A stretch of 64,000 nt of DNA from the NCBI RefSeq assembly GCF_018100785.1, contig NZ_JAGJEC010000002.1:310001-374000 (forward strand), given 5' to 3'. The first letter of the stretch is position 1; each line of letters begins with the position of its first letter. This stretch comes from Maribacter sp. MMG018 (GTDB lineage: Bacteria > Bacteroidota > Bacteroidia > Flavobacteriales > Flavobacteriaceae). Made by a program: the position numbers and the translations under genes. Positions 1-10,500 of this stretch are shown piece after piece. The notes under the pieces are model-generated. The model ran no database searches and was not told the origin of the DNA. It saw nothing but the letters and a program-made list of their open reading frames with translations.

Positions 1-842
1 AGCAGGTAGACTTGGAAAATGCAGGCTTTACCTCTAATAAGGTATTGCAAAAGGCCTATAATTTTATAGGAAGTACATTGACCAAATTTGTTTTGGCTTC
101 AGATATTGTGGCGGTTACGATCAGTAAATACAAGGGGATTCTTGAGAAAAAATACAAGTCTAAAAATGTCGCTTTGGTACCTCATGGTGCTTTTGAAATA
201 CCGCCAGAGCCCAATTATGAACTAAAAAAAGGTCCGAAACAGGTAATGGCATTTGGTAAGTTCGGCACTTATAAAAAGGTGGAAATTATGATCGAGGCGG
301 TTGAGTTGATAAGGCAGCGCACCAATGAGGATATTGAAATTGTAATAGCCGGTACCGACAGCCCCAATACCCCGGGGTATTTAGATACCATGAAAAAGAA
401 ATATGCCCATGTAGGTCAATTACGTTTTACAGGGTATGTTGCAGAGGAGGATGTTCCGGTAATTTTTGGGGATAGTACCGTGGTGGTATTCCCGTATACC
501 TCTACAACTGGTAGTTCTGGTGTATTGCACCAGGCGGGCAGCTATGGTAAGGCCGTTGCCTTGCCCGATATGGGTGACCTTGGTATTTTGGTAAAGGAAG
601 AAGGCTACAGGGGAGAATTTTTTGAGCCGGAAAATACAGCATCTTTGGCAGATGCTATTGAGAATATATTAATGAACGATGCTTATAGGGTGCAGCTGGG
701 CAGAACCAATTACAAAGCAGCATGTTCACTGCCCATGTCAGATATTACCCAAATGTATGTGGATTATTTTAGGGCGCTACAAATGACAAAATCGCCAGGA
801 TTTAATATAGATATTGTCAAAAAAGAAAAAGAACTGGTCTAG
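1..842 (+). CDS. GT4-type glycosyltransferase, 5' end outside the window
   Basis: Partial gene. The reading frame is open from base 3 (Q-V-D-L-E-N-A-G-F) to the stop at 840-842, and the same nine residues occur inside the complete paralogue at 3517-4746, so the first third of the protein lies upstream. The visible part (279 residues) is the C-terminal Rossmann half of a GT-B glycosyltransferase of family GT4 type, with the nucleotide-sugar binding region including TTGSSGVLHQAG and an EEGYRGEFF segment. It is probably cytosolic and adds sugars to a lipid-linked polysaccharide precursor; donor and acceptor cannot be read. A TTG at 12 is not a plausible start because homology continues upstream of it. 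Together with the flippase and the second copy it suggests exopolysaccharide assembly. Confidence 0.85.
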   Translation, partial: QVDLENAGFTSNKVLQKAYNFIGSTLTKFVLASDIVAVTISKYKGILEKKYKSKNVALVPHGAFEIPPEPNYELKKGPKQVMAFGKFGTYKKVEIMIEAVELIRQRTNEDIEIVIAGTDSPNTPGYLDTMKKKYAHVGQLRFTGYVAEEDVPVIFGDSTVVVFPYTSTTGSSGVLHQAGSYGKAVALPDMGDLGILVKEEGYRGEFFEPENTASLADAIENILMNDAYRVQLGRTNYKAACSLPMSDITQMYVDYFRALQMTKSPGFNIDIVKKEKELV

Positions 843-866
843 AAAGTATTAATTGGTGGTGTTATT

Positions 867-903
867 AGAAAAGGGGGTAGTATGTTTTACTATCCTCTTT
901 TCT
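867..903 (+). terminator. Long hairpin after the partial glycosyltransferase
   Basis: A 16-bp stem (867-882 with 888-903, two G-T wobbles) closes on the loop TGTTT 25 bases after the stop codon. The stem is A-rich at the base, and its 3' arm ends in CTTTTCT, but no clean T-run follows. It is likely a terminator or 3' end-protecting structure of the upstream gene. Confidence 0.5.
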
Positions 904-1028
904 GATTGTAAATCAAATAGTTGCGAATATGATAATTTATGTGTGATTCTATCGAATAAGTCCTTCTTCTTACAATATATAGAAATATTCACGTTATGTG
1001 TAGGTTAATTCTTACTTAAATTTGAAAC

Positions 1029-2168
1029 ATGAAAATTCTAGCCATTGATGACCAACAGTTGATACTCTTATCTGTTGAAAAACGACTCAAAGAATTAGGG
1101 TATACTGTGATGACCGCCGAAACAGGTCAGAAGGGTATGGAATTATTCGATTCGTTTAATCCAGATCTTGTTCTTGTAGATATAAATATGACGGATATGT
1201 CCGGCTTAGAGGTGGTAAGGTACATAAAGTCAGAAGGAAAAAACAAGGTACAGGTAATGGTGATGTCCGGCAATACCGAAGAAAATATAATTATAGACGG
1301 CTTTACCTTGGGTATCGACGATTATATGAAGAAGCCAGTTAGTTTAGATGAAATGGCGGCCCGTATAAAAAGACTTATCGGAGTGCCAAAGGCTAATAAC
1401 AATGTAGAAACGGCGCCAGGTGCCAGAATGTTACAAAAGAACTGTGTAGGGGTTGTTATTCCGTGTTACAACGAAGAAGAACGTTTACTAAGTCTCCAGT
1501 TTAAGGATTTTGCCCATAAAAATCTCGGATATCACCTCTGTTTTGTAAATGATGGTAGTACCGATAATACCTTAGAGGTATTAAAGAAACTACAAGACGG
1601 AAGTGAAAGTAATATCAGTATTTATGACTGTGCCAAAAATGGAGGTAAGGCAGAGGCCGTACGCCAAGGAATGCTATTCTTGGAAAAAGATCCACAATTA
1701 GATTATATAGGTTTCTTGGATGCTGACCTATCTACCGATTTTAGGGATTTTGATGATTTGGTAGAAACATTGGACCAATCAAGTTTTAAAATTGTTAGTG
1801 GGTCTAGAATGAGTAGGATGGGGGCTAATATTACAAAAGAATCTGCCCGTAAGATCATTAGCATGACCATTAATCTTATTATTAGAACCATTTTAAGAAT
1901 GCCTTTTAACGATACACAGTGCGGGGCCAAAGTAATGGACCGTTCCGTTGTTCCCCTACTTTTTAGTAAACCCTTTATTACCAAATGGTTGTTCGATGTA
2001 GAAATGTTCATAAGAATGCGAAAGCACTATGGTAAAACCGAAGCAAAAAAACTTATTTGTGAGCAACCTTTAAAAAGATGGATACATGCTGATGGTTCTA
2101 AACTATCCATGAAAGATTCCGTAAAAATTGTGGGTCAGTTGGCCAAGATCGCCTTTGTATACAGATAA
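1029..2168 (+). CDS. Response-regulator receiver domain fused to a GT2 glycosyltransferase
   Basis: 379 residues with two domains. Residues 1-118 are a CheY-like receiver with all key residues: acidic pair D7/D8, phospho-acceptor D51 (LVDINM), S80 and K102 (MKKP). Residues about 138-350 are a family GT2 catalytic domain of the dolichol-phosphate-mannose-synthase type, with VVIPCYNEEERL, VNDGSTDNT, the metal-binding DADLSTDF and the QCGAKVMD segment. There is no membrane segment. A GT2 output domain on a receiver is unusual, since most receivers drive DNA binding or cyclic-nucleotide enzymes; phosphorylation could switch sugar transfer directly. No histidine kinase is next to it. A paralogue with the same layout is at 10830-11984. 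It sits 33 bases before the flippase gene and is likely co-transcribed with it. Confidence 0.88.
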   Translation: MKILAIDDQQLILLSVEKRLKELGYTVMTAETGQKGMELFDSFNPDLVLVDINMTDMSGLEVVRYIKSEGKNKVQVMVMSGNTEENIIIDGFTLGIDDYMKKPVSLDEMAARIKRLIGVPKANNNVETAPGARMLQKNCVGVVIPCYNEEERLLSLQFKDFAHKNLGYHLCFVNDGSTDNTLEVLKKLQDGSESNISIYDCAKNGGKAEAVRQGMLFLEKDPQLDYIGFLDADLSTDFRDFDDLVETLDQSSFKIVSGSRMSRMGANITKESARKIISMTINLIIRTILRMPFNDTQCGAKVMDRSVVPLLFSKPFITKWLFDVEMFIRMRKHYGKTEAKKLICEQPLKRWIHADGSKLSMKDSVKIVGQLAKIAFVYR

Positions 2169-2201
2169 GACCTCAATATAGCCATAACAATACCCCATTT
2201 T

Positions 2202-3485
2202 ATGTCGGTAATAAAAATAGCCTTAGGTAAAGTTTCCCCTAAACAATTGTTTATGGGCAGTGCTTTGTTGGTCAACGGAGGTAATTATCTGTACAATCTT
2301 CTTTTGGGTAGATTGTTGGGGCCAGAGGCTTTTGCCGATGCTGCGTTATTGGTCACCTTGCTTTTGGTGTTGAGTTTCGTAGGAATGACTTTTCAATTGG
2401 CGACAACCAAATTTGCGGTCTTGTTTTCCGGTGGAACATGGATGGCCTTTAAAAACACTATGTATCGGTATGCTCTGGTTTTTGGAGTGGTCACAGGTTT
2501 TACCGTTTTTAGTTTCTCAAAAAAGCTTCAAATACTGTTCAATACGCAAAATCATTATATGTTCATGGTCTTTGCCATTTCCGTACCCCTGTATTTTGTA
2601 ATGAGTGTAAATAGGGGCAGGTTTCAAGGCAGACATGAATTTGGGAAACTGGCGGCCACATATCAAACAGAAATGTGGAGCAGGTTACTTTTGACCTTTG
2701 CGTTGTTGTTGTTACTTCCTGTAGAAACGGGAATCTTAATTGCAATTGGTATTGCTCTTTCTTTTGTGTTCGGACTTTTTCCTTCCAATTTTAAAGGTGT
2801 TCAGGTTTTTTCAAAAGAGAAACTATCATCTGTAGATTTAAGACAAGTTTGGATTTTTATAGGGCTGACCGCAGGTTACGAGCTTACGCAGATAATCATC
2901 AATAATAGCGATATTCTTTTGGTAAAGCATTATTTTAATGATAAGGATGCAGGATTATATTCATCGTTGGCCTTGATCGGCAGGGTGGTTTATTTTGTAG
3001 CCTGGATGTTTGTGATGTTGTTGATGCCAACAGTAATTCAAAAACAAAAGGACGGAGAGGCCACGGCACCAGTTCTGTTTAAATATGTACTCTTTATTGG
3101 AGCATTGTCTACCTTAATTGTTTTTGCCTGTTATTTAATGCCCAATTTGATCATAAACGTAATGTTCGGCGAGGCTTATTTGCCTATAGCACATTTGTTA
3201 TGGAAATATGCCCTGGCAACTTCATTGTTCGCCGTATCCAATATATTCGCTTACTATTTTCTTTCTTTAAACCAGTATGCACCAGTAATACTTTCGGGTA
3301 TTCTAGGGCTTTCACAGGTAGTATTGATAATGCTTTTTCACGATAGTTTGGCCAATGTGGTTCATGTGCAGATTATTGCCATGGTAATTTTACTGGTGGC
3401 ACAACTACTGTTTTTTGTCGTGAAGAACGGATCAAATAGTAGCAAGACAAAGAAATCAGAATTGCTTGGAGAAAATATCCTCTAG
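2202..3485 (+). CDS. Polysaccharide flippase, Wzx/MATE-like (MVF superfamily)
   Basis: 427 residues, almost entirely hydrophobic helices (about 12 predicted), with a basic cytoplasmic tail (SSKTKKSE). The N-terminal GNYLYNLLLGRLLGPEAF is typical of the oligosaccharide flippase/polysaccharide biosynthesis protein families, which move undecaprenyl-linked repeat units across the inner membrane. It lies between a receiver-GT2 gene and a GT4 gene in the same direction, with 31 bases to the next start, which fits one operon building an exported polysaccharide. The substrate cannot be told from sequence. Confidence 0.8.
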   Translation: MSVIKIALGKVSPKQLFMGSALLVNGGNYLYNLLLGRLLGPEAFADAALLVTLLLVLSFVGMTFQLATTKFAVLFSGGTWMAFKNTMYRYALVFGVVTGFTVFSFSKKLQILFNTQNHYMFMVFAISVPLYFVMSVNRGRFQGRHEFGKLAATYQTEMWSRLLLTFALLLLLPVETGILIAIGIALSFVFGLFPSNFKGVQVFSKEKLSSVDLRQVWIFIGLTAGYELTQIIINNSDILLVKHYFNDKDAGLYSSLALIGRVVYFVAWMFVMLLMPTVIQKQKDGEATAPVLFKYVLFIGALSTLIVFACYLMPNLIINVMFGEAYLPIAHLLWKYALATSLFAVSNIFAYYFLSLNQYAPVILSGILGLSQVVLIMLFHDSLANVVHVQIIAMVILLVAQLLFFVVKNGSNSSKTKKSELLGENIL

Positions 3486-3516
3486 CCATTAAATAATAGA
3501 ATTAAAAATAATCAAA

Positions 3517-4746
3517 ATGAGATTAGCAATTGTAACGGCATACCCTCCAAGTAAAGTCACCCTGACCGAGTATGGTTATTACTTGGTAAAGCACTTTAGA
3601 TTACAAGAAGAGGTGACCGAGTTAATATTGATCACCGATCGTACCGAAGAGCCCAAAGATTTAAACTTTTCTGAGGACGGATGTAAGATTACGGTGAAAG
3701 AATGTTGGAGCTTTAATAGCTATCGTAATATTTTCGGTATTAGTAAAACAATATCCGAAACCAAGCCAGATGCTGTACTTTTCAACCTTCAGTTTTTAAA
3801 GTTCGGTGATAAAAAGATACCTGCCGCTTTAGGTTTAATGCTTCCGTATATCTGTAAATTAAAAGGAATTCCGACCATTTCGCTTTTACATAATATTTTA
3901 GAAAAAGTAGATCTCGAAAATGCAGGCTTCACAAAAAATAGACTGTTACAAAGTGTATATAATTTGATAGGTACAACGCTCACCCGTTTTGTTCTTGCAT
4001 CGGATGTACTTGCGGTAACCATTAGTAAATACGTTACGATCCTTGAAAATAAGTACAAGGTCAGAAACGTGGCACTGGTTCCCCATGGGGCTTTTGAAAC
4101 CCCGCCGGAACCCGATTACGAACTTCCTACAGGACCTAAACAGGTAATGGCCTTTGGTAAGTTTGGTACCTATAAAAAAGTGGAGATAATGATCGAGGCC
4201 GTAGAATTGATACGACAACGCACTAACGAGGATATAGAAATTGTCATCGCCGGTACCGATAGCCCCAATACGCCAGGTTATTTAGGGGAGATGAAAGAAA
4301 AATATAGCCATGTACCACAAATTAGATTTACGGGGTATGTGGCGGAAGAGGATGTGCCCAAACTTTTTGGAGAAAGTGCGGTTACGGTTTTTCCATATAC
4401 CTCAACAACAGGTAGTTCGGGGGTTTTACATCAAGCGGGGAGTTATGGTAATGCAATAGTGTTGCCAGACCTGGGAGATTTAAGCACCTTGGTACAGGAA
4501 GAAGGGTATAGGGGCGAATTTTTTGATGCTTATGATACTTCTTCTTTGGCACAGGCAATTGAGAATATATTAATAAACGAGGAATACAGAATACAGCTTG
4601 GTAAAGAGAATTATAGGGCGGCATGTTCACTACCGATGTCTGCTATTACCCAAATGTATATCGATTATTTTAAGGCCATTCAGAAATCTAAAAAACTTGG
4701 TTTTGATATGGACGTTTCGTCCATAGAAAAGAAATTAGTTCATTAG
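3517..4746 (+). CDS. GT4-type glycosyltransferase, full-length paralogue
   Basis: 409 residues, the usual length for a GT-B glycosyltransferase of family GT4. The N-terminal domain begins MRLAIVTAYPPSKVT, which carries the glycine-poor first strand and the acceptor-side loop. The C-terminal donor domain holds FGKFGTYKKVE and FPYTSTTGSSGVLHQ. It is very similar along its whole overlap to the partial gene at 1-842, including long identical blocks, so the two are recent duplicates flanking the receiver-GT2 and flippase genes. The ATG at 3517 is the only start that includes the full first strand. It ends at a shared bidirectional terminator. Confidence 0.85.
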   Translation: MRLAIVTAYPPSKVTLTEYGYYLVKHFRLQEEVTELILITDRTEEPKDLNFSEDGCKITVKECWSFNSYRNIFGISKTISETKPDAVLFNLQFLKFGDKKIPAALGLMLPYICKLKGIPTISLLHNILEKVDLENAGFTKNRLLQSVYNLIGTTLTRFVLASDVLAVTISKYVTILENKYKVRNVALVPHGAFETPPEPDYELPTGPKQVMAFGKFGTYKKVEIMIEAVELIRQRTNEDIEIVIAGTDSPNTPGYLGEMKEKYSHVPQIRFTGYVAEEDVPKLFGESAVTVFPYTSTTGSSGVLHQAGSYGNAIVLPDLGDLSTLVQEEGYRGEFFDAYDTSSLAQAIENILINEEYRIQLGKENYRAACSLPMSAITQMYIDYFKAIQKSKKLGFDMDVSSIEKKLVH

Positions 4747-4765
4747 AGAATAGGTTTAATGGTAT

Positions 4766-4798
4766 AAAGGGCTGGTTGGTTGACCGGCCTTTTTTATT
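4766..4798. terminator. Rho-independent terminator between converging genes
   Basis: GGCTGGT (4770-4776) pairs with ACCGGCC (4783-4789), extended by A/T pairs, and a T-rich run follows on the + strand. The A-rich left flank gives weaker T-richness on the other strand. It separates the rightward glycosyltransferase from the leftward glycosidase operon. Confidence 0.8.
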
Positions 4799-6320
4799 TT
4801 ACAATATTGAGATAGGCGGGTTTTAACTCACCATTTTTATCTATAATGCCAAAATGTTTTTGTTGGCTTTTTCGCCATGGCAATCTACCGACTACAGTAT
4901 TTGGCACCTCTTCAAAATCGTACAACGTCCATAACAAGAACGGTAGGTTCTCTTTGTTGATGGTGGCTTGCATTTCTTGGTAGTAATCGGCTTGGTCCTC
5001 TGCAGACCCTAAATAACCGTTCCAGAGGCCGCTATACGAAGAATAACCATATTCTTGTAGTACCATCGGCTTAGTACCAACGGCTTTTTTTAATTGGAGA
5101 TAAGCCTCTTTAAAATCAGCCGGTTTACGGTAATAATGAAAAGAAACGATGTCAACTTCTTTTAAAAGTTCAATGGCGGCTTCAGGGCTGGACCAACCTA
5201 TGGTTATGGGATTTTTGGTATCCCATTTTCTAATTTCAAATATCATTTGATGCAACCATGACAAAACATTTTCTTTACCACGAGATTCAAAGTCCAGATC
5301 GGGTTCGTTTTTAATGTCCCAAGCCAATAGGGCCTCATGGTCTTTTAAGGTATTTACGATTTGTTCGGCGTGTCTATGGGTCAACGTCCAGTCGCTCAAA
5401 GAGTAATCTCCGTAGAAATCGAACAATGTAACGGTAACCTTTAAATGGTTCTTAGCGGCCAAATCCATAGTTTGTTTTAATTGTCCCAATTTTTCTTCGT
5501 CTACCACCGCTTTGCCAAAAGCTTCATAGGGCACAAAAATTCGTATGGTGTTCAATCCTATGGAGTTTATTCGGTTAAAATCATGATCAATGGTACTGTC
5601 GTTGAACTGCTTCCCGAACATATTCCAAGGATTGTCTTTCGGGTAATAATTTAGGCCTTTGCCATTTGCGATATCTGCCTCAAATTCATGTGGGGCCAAT
5701 GGTTCAACCTTATTCTCTTGATCTTCGTTTTCGATTTCTACCATATGGCGAATGCGCCAAAAACCATCCTCTAAAAGCAGCATTACTTTAAAGGTGCTTT
5801 CCGATGATTTTTTTAGGACAGATAACCCGTCTACAAATACTTCTTTATGTATTTGAATATTCTTATCGGTTAAAACGGCCAATTTACCATCTGCACTGTA
5901 AAATTCTAATGTAGGATGATGCTCTATGGTCGTTGCTTTTATGTACGTGTTGTTTTCTTTATTAAAATCTAGAATATCAAAAACCTTTACACGGGCACTA
6001 TCGGTGTAATAATCTTGTACCCCATATTGGTTGTTGGTTTCCATGGCATTGTTTTTAACGTACCATGCCTTTATATAATCACGTTCTAACTCTTGCAAGG
6101 TCTGTTGCTCCATAGGTCTACCTTCGTTTTGCAAGGGAGCCCATATTACTTTCGGCACATAATTAGAGGTAAGTTGGGCGGGTAAATGTAACATGGTTGC
6201 ACGGTCGGCACCCGTATTTAAGTAAGACCAGAGAGAACTTAGGCCGTAAAGTATAAGGCCGTTTAAAACCAGAAAGGTCAAAAGCAAGAAAGCACGATAT
6301 AGGTTCCGGTTCATTTTCAT
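4794..6320 (-). CDS. Membrane-anchored GH5-like glycoside hydrolase with NTF2-like N-terminal domain
   Basis: 508 residues. One transmembrane helix (about 9-30) anchors it, probably with the rest outside the cytoplasm. Residues about 75-195 look like an NTF2/SnoaL-type cone (DYIKAWYVKNNAM at its start, DGFWRIRHMVEIE at its end). Residues about 220-508 form a clan GH-A barrel: LNTIRIFVPYE, then WDIKNEPD with E339 as the presumed acid/base, and MVLQEYGYSS with E423 as the presumed nucleophile. The closest general type is GH5/mannanase-like, but the subfamily and substrate are not readable. The start codon overlaps the stop of the upstream Ig-like gene by 4 bases, so it is the last gene of a leftward three-gene operon. 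It may trim the polysaccharide made by the neighbouring cluster. Confidence 0.78.
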   Translation of the reverse strand: MKMNRNLYRAFLLLTFLVLNGLILYGLSSLWSYLNTGADRATMLHLPAQLTSNYVPKVIWAPLQNEGRPMEQQTLQELERDYIKAWYVKNNAMETNNQYGVQDYYTDSARVKVFDILDFNKENNTYIKATTIEHHPTLEFYSADGKLAVLTDKNIQIHKEVFVDGLSVLKKSSESTFKVMLLLEDGFWRIRHMVEIENEDQENKVEPLAPHEFEADIANGKGLNYYPKDNPWNMFGKQFNDSTIDHDFNRINSIGLNTIRIFVPYEAFGKAVVDEEKLGQLKQTMDLAAKNHLKVTVTLFDFYGDYSLSDWTLTHRHAEQIVNTLKDHEALLAWDIKNEPDLDFESRGKENVLSWLHQMIFEIRKWDTKNPITIGWSSPEAAIELLKEVDIVSFHYYRKPADFKEAYLQLKKAVGTKPMVLQEYGYSSYSGLWNGYLGSAEDQADYYQEMQATINKENLPFLLWTLYDFEEVPNTVVGRLPWRKSQQKHFGIIDKNGELKPAYLNIVK

Positions 6321-7540
6321 TTTAGGGTAATGTCTTGTTTTTTGACGATACCAGCTACAACGGTCTCAATAGAGTATTCACCGGCATCATAAAATTCTGT
6401 AGACAGCTCAAACTTTGCTTTGCCCAATCTTGATGTTTCTTTCAACAAGGCAACAAATTCACCTTGTCGATCATTTAGTTTCATAGAAATAGGGACTCCA
6501 TCGGGCACGATCTGGTCCATAAAACTTTGAATGTTTTCTACAGATATACTTCTCTGGTCATTTGTAAGGGTTATCTGGTAGTCTTTAATGGCCGCTATAA
6601 AAGAAACGGATATTGGTTTGCTCTGTGCTGCTCCTGTAACATATGCTTTTACCTTCCATTCGGTAGCCTCATATGGATGTATAAAACGGGCCTTGGCGAT
6701 ACCGTTTAAAGTGGTGCCGTTTGCCGTTAACCGAATATTTTTATGGTTGTTTGCCACAAAGTTGACCAAGGTACCGTCACTAACCACATTGCCATATACA
6801 TCTTTAATGATGTCGGAAGAAAAGGTTATTGTTTGGTTCCCGTCCGCATAATCATGGTTACGAGCGTATGTAATAGTAAAATCGACCGCATTGCCAGGGT
6901 AAACTATACTAGTCAATTCTTTGGAATTACTCTCGTTACAGGTAGCGGTGACCAAAATACGACCAGCTTGTTGTGGGGCATATATATTTTTCCATCCCAT
7001 TAGGTCTTTCATCGTGATGGAATTGGACGATATGTTGTCTTTGAATTGATAGGTACTGGTAATTTTTGTGCCGTCGGACAAAGGATTGTCATAAGCATCC
7101 GTAGGAGCTATAACGTGCATAGAAAAATCAGAGGTTACGGCCGTAATGCTTCTTGGGCCCAAATAAGATTCTATATAGGTGCCATTATTGGGGTTGGGGA
7201 GTATATTGAAGCTTCCCTTTGCCTTAATTTGTGCGTTTTCGGTCAATGTCCAATGACACAATCCCGCTTTTTGCGTGATATGTTTCGGTACATCAAAGAT
7301 GAACATATTCTCTTCTTTGGTAGCTTTGAGTACGGTAGTGCCCAAACTGTTTTCTATGATCAAGGCTGCAAGCTCGTTGGTAGCGTCCTTGAACTTTAAT
7401 TGAATAGGGTCACCGGCAACATTTAATTTTTTAAAGGGTAGAACTGTGGGGTTGGAAGTAATAATTTGTGAACTGTCCATTTCTTTCTTGCATCCTACAA
7501 TAAGGACGAACAAAACAAGTATGTAAGCATAGTTCTTCAA
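6317..7540 (-). CDS. Lipoprotein with bacterial Ig-like (invasin-type) repeats
   Basis: The chosen TTG start at 7540 gives 407 residues with a clean lipoprotein signal peptide: M-K-N-Y-A-Y, a hydrophobic core, then the lipobox L-I-V-G-C. It lies one base after the upstream stop codon (7542-7544). A longer version starting at 7591 would overlap the upstream gene by 50 bases and put 17 polar residues before the signal. The body is beta-rich with repeated blocks such as PTDAYDNPLSDGTKI and VYGNVVSDGTLVNF, which resemble invasin/Big_1-type Ig domains. It is probably an envelope-anchored structural partner of the two membrane proteins encoded on either side. No enzymatic motif is visible. Confidence 0.65.
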   Translation of the reverse strand: MKNYAYILVLFVLIVGCKKEMDSSQIITSNPTVLPFKKLNVAGDPIQLKFKDATNELAALIIENSLGTTVLKATKEENMFIFDVPKHITQKAGLCHWTLTENAQIKAKGSFNILPNPNNGTYIESYLGPRSITAVTSDFSMHVIAPTDAYDNPLSDGTKITSTYQFKDNISSNSITMKDLMGWKNIYAPQQAGRILVTATCNESNSKELTSIVYPGNAVDFTITYARNHDYADGNQTITFSSDIIKDVYGNVVSDGTLVNFVANNHKNIRLTANGTTLNGIAKARFIHPYEATEWKVKAYVTGAAQSKPISVSFIAAIKDYQITLTNDQRSISVENIQSFMDQIVPDGVPISMKLNDRQGEFVALLKETSRLGKAKFELSTEFYDAGEYSIETVVAGIVKKQDITLK

Positions 7541-7541
7541 A

Positions 7542-10500
7542 TTATCTTGGATTTCCGATATAACCGTTCGTTTCAATTTTAATATACTCATATCCTATTC
7601 CAGAATATGGCTGTAACTGTTCTTGGGCATGCTCATATTCGCGATTAGGAAATGCCTGTTCAGATATGGATTTGTTAGGCAGACCGTTCACGAAACAGTT
7701 TTCTAAACTGCTGTTGATTACCTGTAGGTCGTTCAATTTTTCAGGTTTAAAATCGAAATATTGTTTACGTTGTATACGAACGCCTTCGGTTAAAAAGTGG
7801 TGGTCTACCCACATTAATTTTTTGTTGTTATCGTAGTACGATATCAATAGTTGAGGTATTGTAACCTCTTGTATACCTGCATTATACAAAGACCCCGTAA
7901 TTTGTTCGGGACTTAATTCCACATCTTGCAAGGTAATTTCTTTATAAAGGTCGGTATTGGCCACGTTTCCTGCACATTGAATGTTGAACCTCGTAGGCTG
8001 TTCCTTAAAATTCATCGGGGTAAATTGGTCCGGATCAAAGGTAGGGGGCAAGGTATCTTTGGTAGATGACCAAGCAATACCCTCAAAATCTATTCTAAAA
8101 GTGGTCGTTTCTTTGGGCATCAGTTTGTGCTTTAATTGGTATTTACCATTATAAGTGGCCAGTTCAACATTACTGTCGTTGTATAGACTGGCCTTTATGA
8201 CCACATCTGAAGGTACATTGTCTACATTTTGTAATTCTCCAATTATACTGTAGCTACCGTTATGTTTTACCAGTTTTGCCGTTAAAATCTCTAGTACGGG
8301 CTGTTTTAAAACATCTTCATGATTGGTCTGTTGGGTCGTAATACGGCGTCTGCCATGATTAAAGAAAGCGGTCGTATTAGAAGAAAGCAATTGATCTGGA
8401 GGCAGGTCGTTGTCAAAAGTAGAAGGGGCTATATACCATTTGCCGTTATGTTTCAATAAATCATGTTCGTATAATTTATCAATTTTTTCAAGAGGGGTTA
8501 CCCATTGGGTAAATACTTTGGCCTTGGCACTGGTTTTGGTCTCATCCAGTATTTCTACGCCGATAGAATCTAGTTTGGCGTATGAACTAAGTATGCCATC
8601 GGTGACGGACACTTCTAGCATATACTGAGAAATGTCTACATCGCGATTAGGGTCCAGATAAGAATGGGCCCTTTTAAATTCTTTAAAATCGAGGGCGTCA
8701 TAATACGAAACGACTACATTTTTTGGTGCTATCTGTGTAGCATTGGTCAGGTAAAAATGATACACCCCAAAACCCAGTACCATAAGTAACAACAGGGCCC
8801 AAATATGATTTATGTTCACTAGGCCTTTAGAGAATTTGGTGTACTTTATTTCATAGTTCATGAACACACCTTGGGGCAAGGGGCGCGATTTTAGAATTCG
8901 GTACCACACCAATTGAATGTTAATTATAAAAGCCAAAACAACGGTTAACATGGGTATAATACTCCACATTATTTTCAATGTAGTGGATACATCTTCTTTT
9001 TCTATAATGGCGGGGATCGGGGGTACGTTTAGTTTTTCCCAGACCATAATTCCGTTTTCCAATTGCTGCAGTCGTTGCCAACCACAGAAGTAGAGTAGTG
9101 GGTCATAGAATTTGTCATTGGAGAATATATATTTAAGATTATATTTTTCCGGTACCGTTAAGAATTGTTGTAGAGAGCCAATACCTTGAACACCCCTAAA
9201 CTTTGAATTCTCCAATCGTTCTATAGGTCGCGTGGTAAGCTCTGGTAATCTTCTTGCGGAGTGATAGTTGCCATCTACCGTCATAGCTTTCGTCTGCGCC
9301 GAAAGCCATGCCATTTGGTCACCGAACCCCAAGGGCAGATAGCGCCAATGATCGTGCATATCCTGACTCAGAAAATTAACAATGGGCAGCATATTTATTT
9401 TTTGTGGCTGTGATGGCCTAAAATAGTTAAGGCTCATGGTGAATATGACCATTGCCAGTATTCCACCAGCCAATAAGCCGCCAATAATTCTATGGTATAC
9501 AGCCCCGAAACGCTGCTGAATATGTTCTTTTAAATCACCTTCTACCAGTCTGTATACAAATTCACCAAATATGGGCAGGGCCATAATGGTAGCCCATAGT
9601 GTAAAACGGTCCAGGGTTAAAATATTAAAGGCGGTTTCGCCCAAAACGGCTAATGGAATCGGGGTGGTACCACCGGTTCCCAAAATCGTCAATACGGTAA
9701 AAGATAATCCGAAGAACAGGTAACGCTTGCTAAAATATCTGTAAAATATATAAGGAAGAATAAATAGTAATATTCCCCAGGGAATTAAAAAGAATACGAG
9801 TCCTGATGAGGTAACTTCCAAAAAATTATCCCTTGACCCATGTGGAATGGGAACTTGGGTGATAGGGTTTTTCTTTGAGTTTATCCAGTACGGCAGTATA
9901 CAGAAAATAAAGAGCATTAACGAACCGAAACCGAAGCCCACTATACGCCAAAACAATTTTTTGAACTGTACTATGAATACTTTAAAGGTGATAGATTTGG
10001 TGTTCGGTACCTGATCTCTACTGGCGTCCATCAACACCATACCAATTAATGGGAATATAAAGAAAACCATTCCGAATATTGGTGTTACATGGTGCGATGT
10101 AACGGTTACGGCGATCAAAGACAAGCTGGTGGCGAGGTACCTAAGTTTTCCTGTTTTTATCCATGAATATATTTCCGGTAAGGAATGTAGTAAGATGGAT
10201 AAGGCCAAAATACTCGGTAATTGTCCAAAAATATGGAGGGTTTCTATGAAGGTAGACGAGAAGACGGCCAAGATAGAGGTGTATCCGGCTATTTTACGGC
10301 TACCGGTCATAAGCAACCCATAGCGGTAAGCCCCGGTTATAAAAAGAACAATGCCGATCATGGCAACGGTAAACATTCCAAACTTAAGCCCGCCTATATA
10401 CGAAAGTGCGGCAATACCTTGGTGAACCAAAGGGGGGTAGGCTTGTACGGTAAAACCGGTATACCACCTATAGTCCCAGGGTTCGAACCAACTATTGGCA

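Noticed and set aside
7541-7591. ATG at 7591 as start of the Ig-like lipoprotein
   Set aside because: It would overlap the upstream gene by 50 bases and place a long polar stretch before the lipoprotein signal; the TTG at 7540 gives normal signal and spacing.
10478-10491. GGTTCGAACC sequence resembling a tRNA T-loop
   Set aside because: It lies inside the membrane protein coding region, and no acceptor stem or anticodon arm surrounds it.
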